This document shows positions 8,262-20,600 of a stretch of DNA of 29,201 nt, piece by piece (position 1 is the first letter of the stretch; each line of letters begins with the position of its first letter). Below the pieces are notes generated by a model, which made no database searches, was not told where the DNA came from, and worked only from the letters and a program-made list of their open reading frames with translations. Location: positions 1 to 29,201 of the forward strand of contig CAZIYW010000065.1 in NCBI GenBank assembly GCA_964543525.1, in the 5' to 3' direction. Source of the stretch: CBDVBE01 sp964543525. GTDB lineage: Bacteria; Fibrobacterota; Chitinivibrionia; Chitinivibrionales; JANQEN01. Made by a program: the position numbers and the translations under genes.

Positions 8262-8357
8262 CTCTTTTCTTTATTCTTTTCTTTATTCTTTTCTTTATCC
8301 TTTTCTTTACTCTTTTCTTTACCCTTTCTTTATTCCTTTCTTTATTCCTTTCTTTAT
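8262..8357. repeat. Homopyrimidine tandem repeat (TTTTCTTTATTC-like units)
   Basis: Roughly eight or nine units of 11-12 bp, CTTTATTCTTTT grading into CTTTATTCCTTT, are almost pure pyrimidine on the plus strand. The array merges into the right inverted arm through TTTATCCT, as if the arm's outermost pentamer had been expanded by slippage. It lies between the GxxExxY start and the giant gene's stop, so it would appear as a purine-rich tract in the giant gene's mRNA trailer. Confidence 0.85.
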
Positions 8358-8395
8358 CCTGGGTATCCTTCAATCCTGCCCATCCTGATTCAGAC
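8355..8395 (-). repeat. Right arm of inverted repeat, AGGAT-periodic
   Basis: ATCCT pentamers lie at 8356, 8365, 8373 and 8382 with steps 9, 8, 9, the mirror of the left arm. It ends 6 bp before the TAA (8402-8404) of the giant gene, so the cassette boundary practically coincides with the end of that reading frame. Confidence 0.8.
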
Positions 8396-8401
8396 AATCT
8401 T

Positions 8402-11400
8402 TTAATTCGTCTCAATCACATCATTCCCCTCATCCACCTCAAAGTACCGGTTCCTCACATTCGCCTCAAACCTGAACTTCTTATTCGCCCAGTCCTGCAC
8501 CACCACTCTGACAGTCACATCTTCATACATGCCTGACAACAGCCTCTTTGTAGTGGCACTCTGGCTGATCTGGGTAATGACAGTATCATGCTCAACAGTG
8601 AATATTGTCACATCAACACCACGGTCAAGCACTCCTGCTCCTGCATTGGCTATGCGCACTGCGAGCTCCAGGGTATCGCTGCTGCTCGAGTCGGTGTTTA
8701 CATAGGAGACCCGCGCGAATGACGCGCTGATATCGTAGCAGTTCGGATCACCGGCAACAACATGGGCGAGCACGCCCACTGTCTGGGCGTCCTGCCGGCC
8801 GGGCCACTGCGCGAAGGGATAGACATAGAGCAGGGTCGTGTCAGTGCCGGAATATACTGCCACGCATGAGTCAATGATCGCGATTGAATCCGCTTTGTTG
8901 TCCCGGTTGAAATCACAGGAGTATAACGGCAGCGGGAGCGTATCATTGCGCGCGTCCCAGAGCAGCCCGCCTCTGTTGTCATACATGACAGAGCCCGCAA
9001 TAATCTCAGGTTTTTTGTTTCCGGTAATATCCGCTATCAGGATATCCATATTGTCCAGACCGTCTATATAGAACGGGGCGAATATGGTATCAAAGGTCTC
9101 GGAATTCATTGCATGAAGCTGGAATGCCTGTGTGTACACCAGACACAGGGCGTCGTCTTCGGTAATAACAGAATCGCCGTCAGTGTCGGTAAGCCGACAT
9201 ACTATGACCGTATCAGCGTCGGCAGGTACTGTATCGACCAGTGAAGAGTCGCTGGTCCAGTCCCAGTCCGAAATCCAGGAGAACGGTACATAATCGTCGC
9301 ATGCTGTGCCTGTGGTGATCACATTGTTGTTCTCAAAGAACTCATCAACCCACAGATTGGCGTCAACAAAGCCGCAGATGACCCGTTCCGGGAACGCGAG
9401 ATTGTTCTTGATCTCAATTTCATACATTTTATACTCATTGGCTTCTATACCGCGGACAATGGCCCTGCCAAGATAGGTGTCGTAATCCTGGTTGTACCGG
9501 TAATCGAAATCATTGTCTTCGAACAGGACAACCACGAACTCTTCCTCAATAGCAACCTGCGCCTTGTTGGTAAAGATAATCCGCACCGCGCCTTGTGTGG
9601 TGAGATCAACGGCATTGACAAATACCGAGTCCGCGTTGATAAGGACCGGCATGAGGTCCGCGAGCGCAAAGGTGTCGCCGATAACCACCACATTGGAATC
9701 CATATACAGGGAAGAATCCTTGACTACGATAATGGTATCTTCAAAGGGCGAGAGTATCTTGAGTGTATCGCCCGGCGCTGCTTTTCCGCCGTGCATATTT
9801 ATCTTCATCTGATAGGAGCGCGAGCGCAGGTCCCTGTTGAGCGCGTATGAAACGTCGAGGTTGCTTATTGTGTAGCCTGGTGAAACAGCTTCACGTTTCT
9901 CGCCGAATCCGCGCACGGCCAGGTTCTTTGCCCGGTACCCGTGAAGCAGTCCCGGATCGAACTGGATAAATACCAGGAAGTTGTACAATCCCTGGGGCTG
10001 ATGCGGATAACAGCGTATTCCCGGTATCTGTACGGTTGTGGCGGTTTGATACACCCGTTTCCACACGTCATAATCAGGCATATTGGGATCGCTGAACCCG
10101 AATGACATGGTTGTCTCATCCCAGTCTTCATATTCCAGGAATGTGGCGCTGTCAATAAAACGCGGGTCCACACCCAGGTACACGGTAACCGGGCCGAGTG
10201 TCTGGAACGTGATAGTATCGCAGTGGGAAACAACAAGCTCGGTCTTGATAAGCATGAGACTGTCCAGGGTAATTGGAAGGTCCTGGATAGTCATGTTGTT
10301 ATCGATAAAGACCGTATCACCGTTCTGCACATGCTCGATAATCTCGTAGTCATGGATTATAGTATCGGTCAGAGGCGGCACATAGATGAACAGGTAATTG
10401 AACAGATTGTCCGTTTCACCGCCTGAGCGCACACCGTCAAAGGTATACTTATCGGGCCTGAAAAATTTACGGTAAATCTTATATCTGCCGGGAGCGCTGT
10501 TGTGCAGGGTCCTGCCCGTGTATTCCCACCCGCCGGTTTTTGGATCATACTCGGTAAGGAACGTGGGCAGCGAGGTCTGGCTTTCGTCAATGGCGCAGTA
10601 GAACCATCCCGGTTTCATGAGATTAAAGGAGATAAGGTTCGCGTCGTCACGGTCATAATCTGACTGTGCGGTCCGGATAAAAAGCCGCTGCCTGAACATG
10701 TCGGAAAGCGCCATGCAGTACCAGGCTGTGTCCGCGTACAACTGGACGCCTGAATCGAGGATTGCTTTTTCATAATACCCGGGCAGCAGGTTCTGGATAA
10801 TGCTGTCGTTGAGGTTCTTCTTGACAATTATAGAATAGGCCGCCTTGTTGCCGGTCCCGCCGGTAAACCGCGGCGCCGGTATCGATATCAAATCTCCGGG
10901 GTTCTCAGTACGCTTGAACACGCTGAATATACCGTTGTCACCTTCAACAGTGTACCTGGTGGAGCGCCAGCCGTCGGTGTAAATAAAATCAGGATACTCG
11001 GTGTACAGGGTATCCATGATCAGGTGCACGTCACAGCGGCGGTTTACGCTGAAATCAACATGGCTGATACCCGCGGCGTGCTTGAACGCGTTGGCAGGCT
11101 TTACCAGCACCCCGTTTTTCAATTCAGGAGGCATTGCCCGTATACCATACTCTCTGTCCGTATACATGAGACTGGCCGAATCCGCAAAGGGCGCAATACG
11201 CACGTATGGATGCTGCAGCGAGGTAATTTCAACGTCACCCTTGTTCTGCGGGAAATTGAACAGCACTATATAGGGCAGCCGGTTGACGGTAACACCGCCC
11301 TGGCGCGGACCGCCGAAGGTAATAGTACCCGCGGAATTAAAACTCTTTTCATATATCCTGAAATTGTAGAACCGGTTGTCCCGCCTGTTGTGCACCACCG

Positions 11401-14400
11401 CGGCGAGATTTACATTTTCGGAATAATCGGCAAGAAAATCCGGATCTTTTGAGGATAAATCATCGAGCATTACCACCACCTCGGCAGGGCCGTTTACCGT
11501 TACTCTGAACAGCACGCTGTCCTGTGATTCCGCGGCTGTGACCGGCAGCGTCAACCATGTTCTGCCGGTGTACAACTGCGGCATAGTGTGCATGATATAG
11601 TTGCCGTTATTGGAGTATACCGGATCCTGCGGCTTTGCCCGGGGTACAGACCGAAAACCCACACCTGAGACATGGGTGATTGCTGCAATGCCTCCGGGCA
11701 CTGTCAGGAAATCGTTGAGTCTGCGCTGAGACAGGTAATCGAGCATAATACGGTTGCCGCTCATCACCTGGGGTGCAATACGAAGCTCATCAATATGACC
11801 GGGGAACATGTCCGCGGCGTCGCCCGCAATCAGGAGCTCACCGAGCGGATCATAGAGGATTCTGCCGTCACCCTGGCCCAGGCCGCCTTCTGCGACCTGC
11901 AGGCCGTTGACATAAATCCGGCCATGCTTATCAGAATCGTAACGGCCATAGAAACCGGCAATATTGAGCCACGTACCCGGCTCGACCACACCGCTCATAC
12001 TGGTGACCGCGTTGTTGTTAATCACAAAGCTGACACTGTAATCGTCGTTAATGCGCAACCCTGCGGCTTCCGTGTTGTCACTGTTGATATAGGCGAAAAT
12101 CACGGCGCCGTCACTGCCGATAGTTATACCCGTGTCAATTTTCACCCAGGCGCTCAGAGTAACGCCCTTGTCATTGACACTGAGCGGCATGCCGGAAATT
12201 GCTATCGGGCTGCTGCCGGAAAGAGTGTATCCTTTGCCCGCAACACCGGTGACCGGATCGACCAGCCCCATAATGTCAATGCCGCGCACATTCGCTGACG
12301 CGTCAAACAGCCAGGAGCTGTCTGCGCAGTGCCATACTGCACGATAATCATTCCATACTGACGGCGAAGGCAGAGCATAGCCTGAATCCGCAATCAGGTA
12401 GACGACATTGTTGCCGATTCCCGGATCGAGATTGTCCATGGACACCCAGACATCCATGGCAGTACCTGAAGAGTGCACCCGCTCCACTTCATGGGCAAGA
12501 GGCAGCATTGTGCTGTTCCTGAAATGGAACCGGTCAGGAAGCAGGGTGTCCAGGCCGGGTACCATGGAGGTGTCTACCCGAAGAAGCAGCGGATAGCGCT
12601 CCTCCGGCCTGGTAACCGCGTCCTGAATCCTGGCCGCAGGCACGGTAATCGCATGCCTGTCCTCCGGAATAATCAGGGTGAAATGGTACACGGAAAAACC
12701 GTCACGCACCGTAGTATCGGGAAATCCTTTGGCTATACCGTCTACCAGATGGGCGTTTTTGCATGTTGTCCAGTTCTCAAGGTAGAGCGGTCCCCTGCTG
12801 TTCGCGTCAAATACTATCTCATCGCCTTCAACTTTGGTGTTCTCATCCTTGAAATAGTAACTGTGCGACAGGTGTGTTTTTATCCATCCGTATGACGGTC
12901 CGGGATCGCGGGACTTGATATAAAGAACATCGCCGGGATAGACCGTGAAGGTATCCTTCATCACAGTACCGTGTACATTCACCAGATAGGGATTATTGTC
13001 TATTGCTATAAGCTTCTCAGTTATCCTGAAATTATCACTATTTATATCGGATATATATCCCGTTACCCAGTTGGTGAATTTCATAGATACAGGTTTGAAC
13101 TTCTCATATCCCGCCATTGTCTGAATCGGCCAGGTTGCGGGATCCTTGCCGATTGAGTACTGGATATGATCCAGATGGCTGAGATGCTTAAGACTGTCAG
13201 GGCATTCTATGGTGAAGCCGTCTGTTTTGGAGCCGGTGGAGTGGGGGTAGATTGTGTAATTGCGCTTTGGGTAGATATTAAATATTTGATTTTTACCCCA
13301 ATATTCATTAAAACAATTTGAAATTGGTCCAATGAAAGGTATATTAGTAACTAATTTCCAATATATAGCTCCCTCAAAATTTACTACATTTGTATCGAGG
13401 ACGACATTTATACCATAATAGCCTATTTTTACAATATTCATCTCAATTGTATCAATTGTGCCGTCTGTTTTATATTTCCATATTTCAACATCATAATGGG
13501 TTGTATCAAGATCATGGAGCTCCGTAAAATAGACGGTCATGGTATCGCCAATGCTTGGTTTCTCAGGGTAGTTGCGAATCCATTCCATTATTAATTCAGA
13601 ATTCGCACTATCCTCAGGATAATCTTCAGGGCACTCTATATATTGTGGAAATCTGACATACATTATTTCAATTTCGTTACTCTTAGTTGATATAGTATCG
13701 CCGTTCTTATCAATATCCCAGTTGATTGCACAAACCTGTAAATGCATTTCACCGAGTGAATCTAAATCTGAGATATTCAATGAATTTGTCGGTACTTTCA
13801 GCAGAAAATCAGCGCTTGTTTCTTCAAGAGGCCATTTATATACACCACTCACTGAATCAAACATTGGCTCGATGAATATATCCGGAAAATTATATAACTT
13901 CGTTGTACCGTATATGTCTTCCCACCGCACTTGTATGATTACATTGGTATCCTTCCATATATCGCTGACACTTAATTTTAAGGTATCAAACCTTCCCCGC
14001 AGTATATAATCCGGATACACCCCATGCAGCGTCGGCTCAGGCGGCACAACTTCAAACTGCACCGAATCATATATCGCAGGTAACCAGGTGCTGCCGTCAT
14101 TCGGATCCGGCAGCGGAACAGCGCGCTGTCCGTTGTTGATAGCGTAGACATAGGCGGTATAGGTGCCGAAAGGCGTTACCGTGCGTATGAGTGAATCGGG
14201 ATTGGCATTGCACGGATCGAGTCTTGGCCGCCAGTTCCCGGGGAAATTCGGGTCCCTTAGAGAGTCGGGCAGGTGTTCATAGTCTCCGAAACCCTCATAA
14301 TCCTCGCACTGTGTACAGGTGTTTTTAATGCCGATAGAATCATTGGTGCTGTCCACCATGACCTTGATACAGCCGTTGTCAAACACCTCGGCGCAGGTCT

Positions 14401-17400
14401 GGTTTTCTGCACTTGGCGCGAAAGAGAGTTCGCGTGTTATAATGCTCGAATCGATATCAAAGTAATAGGAGCCCACACCGATACTCGGCAGGGCAGCCCG
14501 GGGCAGGGTATCAGTGCTGAGCCGCGCGAAAATCTCGCCGTAATTGGAGGGATCGTCGCCTGTGGTCTGCAGATTATTGACATTCAACTGCACGGTTACC
14601 ATGCCGCTGCTGTTCAACGGCACCCGTACCGGCGCGGTTACCGGCGCGCCCGCGGTATCGTAAAAATCTATCATGAAGGTGTTGCGGGCGGTGCCGTTAT
14701 TCACGCCCAGGGCAACATTATATATCGTATCGCTCAGGGACGGATCGGTCCTGTATGCCACCCGCTCACCGGTGAATTTAACCGTTGAATCGGGATCACG
14801 GAAGTCGGTGTATTGTTCCAGCACACTGTATATGGGGGCAATAACCACATCAAAGCTGTCGGCAAAATAGTATGTGGTATCAACGGCGTCACCGCAGAGC
14901 CTTGTCAGGGAATCAACATCAAAACCAATGAGATTAATCGTCAGGGTAGTATCATAGACTGTATCTACATAATGAACCAGGACCTTGATCGTGTCGTCTC
15001 CACCATTAACTATGGAATCCTTGAGAGAATCATTATGCAGCTCTATCAGTTCAATGTCCTGAATCGTATCAAAATCCATGGTGGCATGCCCCATGGCCTT
15101 CCCGCAGTCCGCCACATACAGGGAATCGTGCAGCTCCGGTATGGTAATATTGTGATAAAAGGTTCTGCCGACCTTTGTGGTATGGTAATGGTAAATCGTG
15201 GTATCCTTCATGGTCGTGCCGGAAGTGTCGCTCTCGTCAACTATTGATACAATTGACTTCGGCCTGCCCGCGGGATACCAGGTGATTTCATAGCCGTGAA
15301 CCGACATGTTCTCCTGCTCTCTCCACCGCAGGAATATGGAGCGCGTTTCGTCATCTCCGGTAAAATTCGAGGAAACCTCACTGCCGGTAGCGGTAATGCC
15401 CTCAGGCATGGTCATGGGATCCGTGTTGACAACCTGAAATTCCAGCACGGTGGTATCGTTCTTTATCCTCAATAATTGCGGGTCCTCCCGCATTGCCATG
15501 GCCTCAAACCCCATGTCGTCGGGAAGGACGACCTTGTTTCCCTCACCGTCCTCAACGACATAATCGATAATCTCCACAGCAGCACGTAATACGTGCCTGC
15601 CGGGTACTGCTTTGCCGTATTTCCACTTTAGATTGTTAATTTGCACAGTCTTTAAAGAATCGATAAAATCAACATTGGGATTATCAAATATCGAGGTGTC
15701 ACCGTCAGTGTATCCTTCAAACTGATCGATAGGTATATCGATAAAATTATGGGGATAATCTTCCATGGTATTTGAATCGGTCGGAATCGTCTCCAATGTT
15801 GAATAATAAAGTCGCAGCGCCATCCTCTGCTTCATGATTGTATCAAGCACTTCGCCATGCTCATAATCTTTCCGTATAACCGTCCTTATATACCTCTGGA
15901 AACCTTCAACAGTGCCGCTGAATTCAATCTCTCCGCCCGAAGAATCAACCTCGATATTGGATACGGGCGGCATAAGTCCCGCCATGACTATAAACTGGAA
16001 ATTCGCACTGGAACCGTCATTTAACGTATCCGGCAGGAGAAAATAGATACTGTTATAATCATTATAGTTCACCCAGAGCCGCGAATAAGAGTTGTATACT
16101 TCCTGGCCGGGACGGTCGTCCGCATGGGTACCGCCTTTGCCCTCAAGGGGCAGGTAATGGTCGGGATCGGTGTCAAGGTCATCGGTAGAATCAGCGTCTC
16201 CAACCAGTAACATTTTTGTCGTGTCCCACACATATCCCCCACTGTCAACAGCCGCGACAATGGAGATCACCTCATCCCCTTCAAGTATTAACCCGGGGTT
16301 TACTTTCATGAACCCGTCGACATCGCGTGTAACAACAACCGGCGCCTGTTTCAGCTTGTATTTGCCCATGTTACCGATCTTGAACTTCCTGCCGACAACG
16401 CCGAGACCCCATTTCCTGCCGAAAAATCTCAGTCCGGTGGTGAAACCCTTTTTCTCGTTTCTGAATTTACCCATGTTGGTGAATAATTCAATGAACCACC
16501 ACGTTCTCCGTGGAATCTTGAGCCAGCGTCTTTTTATAAGAGCGCCGCGCCGTAATCCTATTTTTGCACTGGCATCGGCGGTGAAATTCCCGCCGGTCTT
16601 GTCTTTCCAGATATCAATGACAAACATGCCCTTGGCCGCAAGCTTCAGTTCCGCCAGTATGCGGAAATGGCCATGGAATGCTGAGCCGTTGTTGTACAAT
16701 GCAACGCAGGCGTCGGCGTCCACTATACCGCGAAGGCCGGTAAGCTCACCGTTGACTCCGAAATTGAGCCGCATGAGATGTACCCAGAATCCCACCTTCC
16801 CGTTCAGCACATTGGGATCCTGGAATTCAAGAAATATAGCGGCCTCTATTTTCAGACCCGGCGGCAGGTTTGGTATTCCGCAGGCAATCGCCCCTTCAGG
16901 CATGCCGGAACCGTCATAAAGTGCACCGAAAAAGCCTGATATGTAAAGCGGTGTGGTGCCCAGCGGTATACGCGTGGCCTTGGAAAGCTTGATAGTCAGC
17001 TTGGCGTGCCTGATACCGGTGATATTTTCCCAGGGATGAGGCTTTTCCAGCGCCAGATCCACCGAAACCTCATCAAAAGCACCCGTAAGGTTCATGGTGC
17101 CTTTACCGCGGAAATACCATGTATCATAGGACTTGGGCCCGTCACCGACCCGCTCCACACCAAGCTCCATAAGCGCCTGGCCCAGAGACATCTCCTCAGT
17201 CAACTGGATGCCGCCGATACTGACCCTGATCTTGTTCGGCTGATCATATTCGGGGTGTATGTATGGTTTGTTACCGTCAATATAGAGACTCATACCGGTG
17301 GATATTTTTGCCCCGCCGAGACGGTCGGTAAGCTGTATATCGATATCACGGTACCCGATACCGGGATTCCTGGCAAAGAGCCGTTCGAAATCAAAGGTGC

Positions 17401-17589
17401 CCCAGATCTTCAGGCCAAGAATGTCAATTGGTTTTCTGATCAAAAATGACGGCTTGAATTTCAGTGTATCAGGACTGTTTGGAGGGTTAAACTCCCATTT
17501 ACCGGAGCTATTTTTCACCCAGTAAGCGTTGTATATTGCAACACCCAGTTTAAACTTTTCTTTTAAATCATCATCAATTGCCTTATATG
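8402..17589 (-). CDS. Giant multidomain surface protein, C-terminal half (same gene as 17690-28956)
   Basis: The frame is open from the N run (17589) to the TAA at 8402. A GTG at 17518 exists but is internal. In joined numbering (6799 residues), residues ~3740-4160 continue the beta-rich region begun in the other half. Residues ~4460-4520 look like fibronectin type III (ITWYPAG). Residues ~5387-5500 match DUF2341 (YPLLLRVDT, then AMDVWVSMDNL, YRAVWHCADSSW). Residues ~5500-5700 are a LamG/concanavalin-like jellyroll (VTLSAWVKIDTG, GRIYVNGLQV, GHIDELRI). Residues ~6400-6507 are CARDB-like (FFENNNVITTG). A perfect EF-hand/dockerin-type loop (DTDGDSVITEDD) is near 6535. FG-GAP-like repeats (IADITGNKKPEI, CDFNRDNKADS) lie near 6580-6665. 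A second CARDB ends at VDEGNDVIETN. Cysteine pairs (CTQCED) suggest disulphides. No sorting domain, anchor or membrane segment follows. DUF2341 and LamG are typical of adhesion or glycan-binding surface proteins. Confidence 0.88.
17535..17589. repeat. 55-bp contig-end overlap, left copy
   Basis: Identical to 17690-17744, on the other side of the N run. Both copies encode the same peptide in the same frame of the giant gene (AYKAIDDDLKEKFKLGVA). An exact 55-nt identity touching both gap edges fits two contigs ending in a shared assembly k-mer, not a biological repeat. Confidence 0.95.
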
Positions 17590-17689
17590 NNNNNNNNNNN
17601 NNNNNNNNNNNNNNNNNNNNNNNNNNNNNNNNNNNNNNNNNNNNNNNNNNNNNNNNNNNNNNNNNNNNNNNNNNNNNNNNNNNNNNNNN
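17590..17689. other. Assembly gap of exactly 100 N, probably artificial
   Basis: 100 N is a conventional placeholder for unknown distance. The flanks already overlap by 55 bp, so the true distance is most likely negative and nothing is missing. Removing the gap and one overlap copy (155 nt) leaves 20400 nt from ATG 28956 to the stop, exactly 6800 codons. Confidence 0.9.
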
Positions 17690-20600
17690 ATTGCAACACC
17701 CAGTTTAAACTTTTCTTTTAAATCATCATCAATTGCCTTATATGCGCTGTCATTATGATCAACAATGTCATAGTTTTTAATTGCATCCATGTTCAACCAG
17801 GCTTTTCTGAAGCCGAATCTGTTTTTGTCGGCGTCAATATGCGCACCAAATGCAAAACCACCATATTCGCAATCAATCTCTACACCTTCGGTATACCAGG
17901 TGAATTCAACATCCGTATCCTGCTCATCATCCGTATCATCGCGTATCGTGAAGATAAGGCCAAGTGCAACCTGCCCTTCCAATGTGCATACATTATTCTC
18001 TTTATCACCGAATTTCAAATCAGTGTGCGCGGCCATCCAGAATGTTTTATCATCATTATCTATATCTAAATTTCCCCAGTCATCGTTGCCGCTGTTATAC
18101 CCGAACGACACCCGGTTGATTGATAATTTAACCGGTCCCTGTTCGATAAGATTCTTATAAATTCCCCAGCTTACACCGAATTGTACCAGCTCCGGCTTGC
18201 CCTTTCTTACCCGGAAAGTCAGGGAATCAATGGCTACGTCCAGAGGCATGTTTATGACATCTATTGGATCCCGTGATTTAAGACACACATTCCGCAGGCC
18301 GAATTCAGCGGGCTTGAAACTGCTTATCTTGAAGGTAACCTCTGTGCCCTGCGTACCGGGATCGATATATATTTCCGGGTCGCTTTCCGCGCGCCACGGC
18401 ACAATAGGAATGATCTCCCGCCACACAAAACAGCCTTCAAAACTCCAGTGCCCGTCAAAGTATATCCTGAACTCGGTCTTCTTGTTCTGACAATTCATGT
18501 CTATTGGTTTTCCACCGATTTCAAGTCCGTCAAATGCAAAGGAAAAGTAACCGTTGACTCCGGAATGGTTCTCATCGTCAGTTGAATCCGGGTGCGTATA
18601 CGCAAGGGTCATTTCCACGCCGACCAGAGCAATCTCGCCGATCGAAATCCTTCCTTCCGGCGGGATATACACACCACGGGCAACTAAATTGGTAATCTTT
18701 CCCTTTTCTCCACTCGATAGTTCTCGCTTGTAATCCAATGTGTCAATGTGAAACGATGCGCCGCGTATCTGTTTGATGGGAAAATCATCGGTAATCCGTA
18801 TTGACCAGTTGCGGAATTTCAGCGCCAGAAAATCGTCTTCCTTGCTGTAATCAAAGGCGAATCCCTTGCCGCCGGTATACAGCTCAACATAATCCACGCC
18901 CCTTTCCGCGTCCCGCTCCATACGGTTGAGATAGGCCGTATCGGTCACGCTCCTGAGCTTATCTTCGTCGCCAAGGTCTTTGGGGCCAATGCCGATTAAC
19001 CTCGGCAGATCGAATGCCGAGGCATGCACCTCTTCAACGTCCCAGTCTCCGCCGCCTGACGGATCGAGTGTGTCCCGGGTATAACTGACCTTGCACTCAT
19101 TCAGGTTGATACGCTCTCCCTTAAGACCGATAACCCTGAACCATTCTCCGAATGTCAACGATGCGTCCGCGCCGAAGGTTAACTTCTGCAGGGTGGATTC
19201 CTGTTCATAACCAAGATAGACGGTACTCAGATTAAAACCGGCGACTTTTTCCAGGTTGAAATTGCCGATTTCAGGCCCGCCCAGGCAGGAAACGAGATTG
19301 TCGGGCATATCCAGTTTGCCGCTCAGCGCCGTCAGGTTACGGTTCATGTCAAAAGCCGTGTTATAGATTGAAGGGGTTATATCACAGCCGGAGACTTGAT
19401 CCTTAAGGTTCAACGGCAGTGACGGCAGATGGAACTGTGGATTGAGCAGCCACATACGGATACCGCTGGAAGTATGCACAATATCGAATCCGGTCTCCGT
19501 GGGGAATTGGAAAACCTTTGACCCGATACCGCTGAACTGCTTTGGTATTACCACATAATCGGTATTGGTAAATTTCTTGGTACCATACATGGTGTTAATG
19601 GTAAAATCGGAGTAAAACCCGATTGAGCAACTGTCAATACCAACCGTGTCTTTAAATACCTGCCCGGCACTCCCTATATTCTTCGAGTATTTCGAAAAGA
19701 ACCCGCCGTTTATCAAAAAGAGAGGCCCGCCGCTTCCGCGCGATACGGCAAGCTGAAAATCACGGGCAGCCCAGGTTACGGTAATATCACCGTTAATGAT
19801 AAGCCCCGGTTTCTCCTCAGCACTTGTATTCGTTTCCATATCACCGGCCGTGCGGGTAAAATGGCCTGAAGCATGAAGTTTTTCAATATCATTATGCGCG
19901 ATAATCAGTGTGTCAACACCGGTGGTTATCGGCGTTCTTTCATTAAACTCCATATTGTTTCCCGCGGGTATATTCAGTAATGCATTTCCGGGAGGTACAA
20001 CAAGACGATAGTCCACACCGTTGTTTACCGGCTCAAAAAGAAATGTCCCTATAGTATGCAGATTGTATTTATTTGCAGTTTGAAGATGAAGAGTTGTGGG
20101 TGGAACGGTGACGCCGGTTAGGCTGAAATGCAAAGCGCCGTTGTTAAAAGATTCATCACCCAGAATCGAAATGCCGGTGAAATCCGGTATTTTTGTATAA
20201 TCGATTATTGTACCATGTTTATCAATGGTATTTATATCCTGCGGGAATACTTCATGAGGCGCGTAAACATAAAAATTATCCAGCACAACACCTTCCGGAG
20301 TAAAAGAATATTCATCCAGTACGATGTTCCATTCACGGTATTGTTGTACCGGTTTATCGGTAAAAACCGCCCTGTTGGTGCTGTCCGTATTTGTCCAGTC
20401 AATGCCATATTCGGTACTGTCTGCGGAATACAGTACACACATAGTGTCCTCGAGCTCATCATGGCGGTGGAATTCCTCATCGAGGTATTTCGGACTGATA
20501 ACCGAAAAGTCAAGATACGGGCCGCACTCCTCACACTTGCCCGCAAGGTTCATTGAATAATGATCCTCGTCACCCGTTGTGTCGCGTCGGAATGTGGTGA

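Larger units (their letters stand above)
7678..8395. mobile_element. Putative small cassette: GxxExxY gene bounded by 41-bp inverted arms
   Basis: About 718 bp. Two inverted arms (7678-7718 and 8355-8395) enclose one gene (7833-8204) and a homopyrimidine tandem tract. No target-site duplication was found directly outside the arms (GCTGAAAAAAC on the left, AATCTTTTAA on the right). No transposase is present, so movement would need an enzyme supplied elsewhere, or the arms are an independent dispersed repeat. The 114 bp between the left arm and the gene's stop codon are AT-rich and hold no other gene; this stretch probably includes the promoter of the 7649 gene. Confidence 0.45.

Noticed and set aside
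8262..8357. CRISPR-like array
   Set aside because: Units are contiguous with no unique spacers of constant length; it is a simple tandem tract.
8158..8388. Plus-strand ORF with FLYSFLYPF repeats
   Set aside because: It is only the translation of the pyrimidine tandem tract. It has no ribosome binding site and overlaps the GxxExxY gene start and the repeat arm.
16170..16919. 249-codon plus-strand ORF, and others such as 11672-12298, 14273-14788 and 15247-14813
   Set aside because: These lie antisense to the giant gene, whose minus-strand frame encodes recognisable domains. They have low-quality, Ser/Pro/Arg-rich or His/Ile-rich translations and no initiation signals.
17518..17520. GTG at 17518 as the start of a separate 3038-residue gene
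   Set aside because: The frame is open upstream of it through the 55-bp overlap and connects in frame to the other half. It has no signal peptide, unlike what a separate exported protein would need.
17535..17744. 55-bp duplication flanking the gap as a true tandem repeat or IS target duplication
   Set aside because: The copies touch the N run exactly on both sides, and collapsing them restores the frame. An assembly overlap is simpler.
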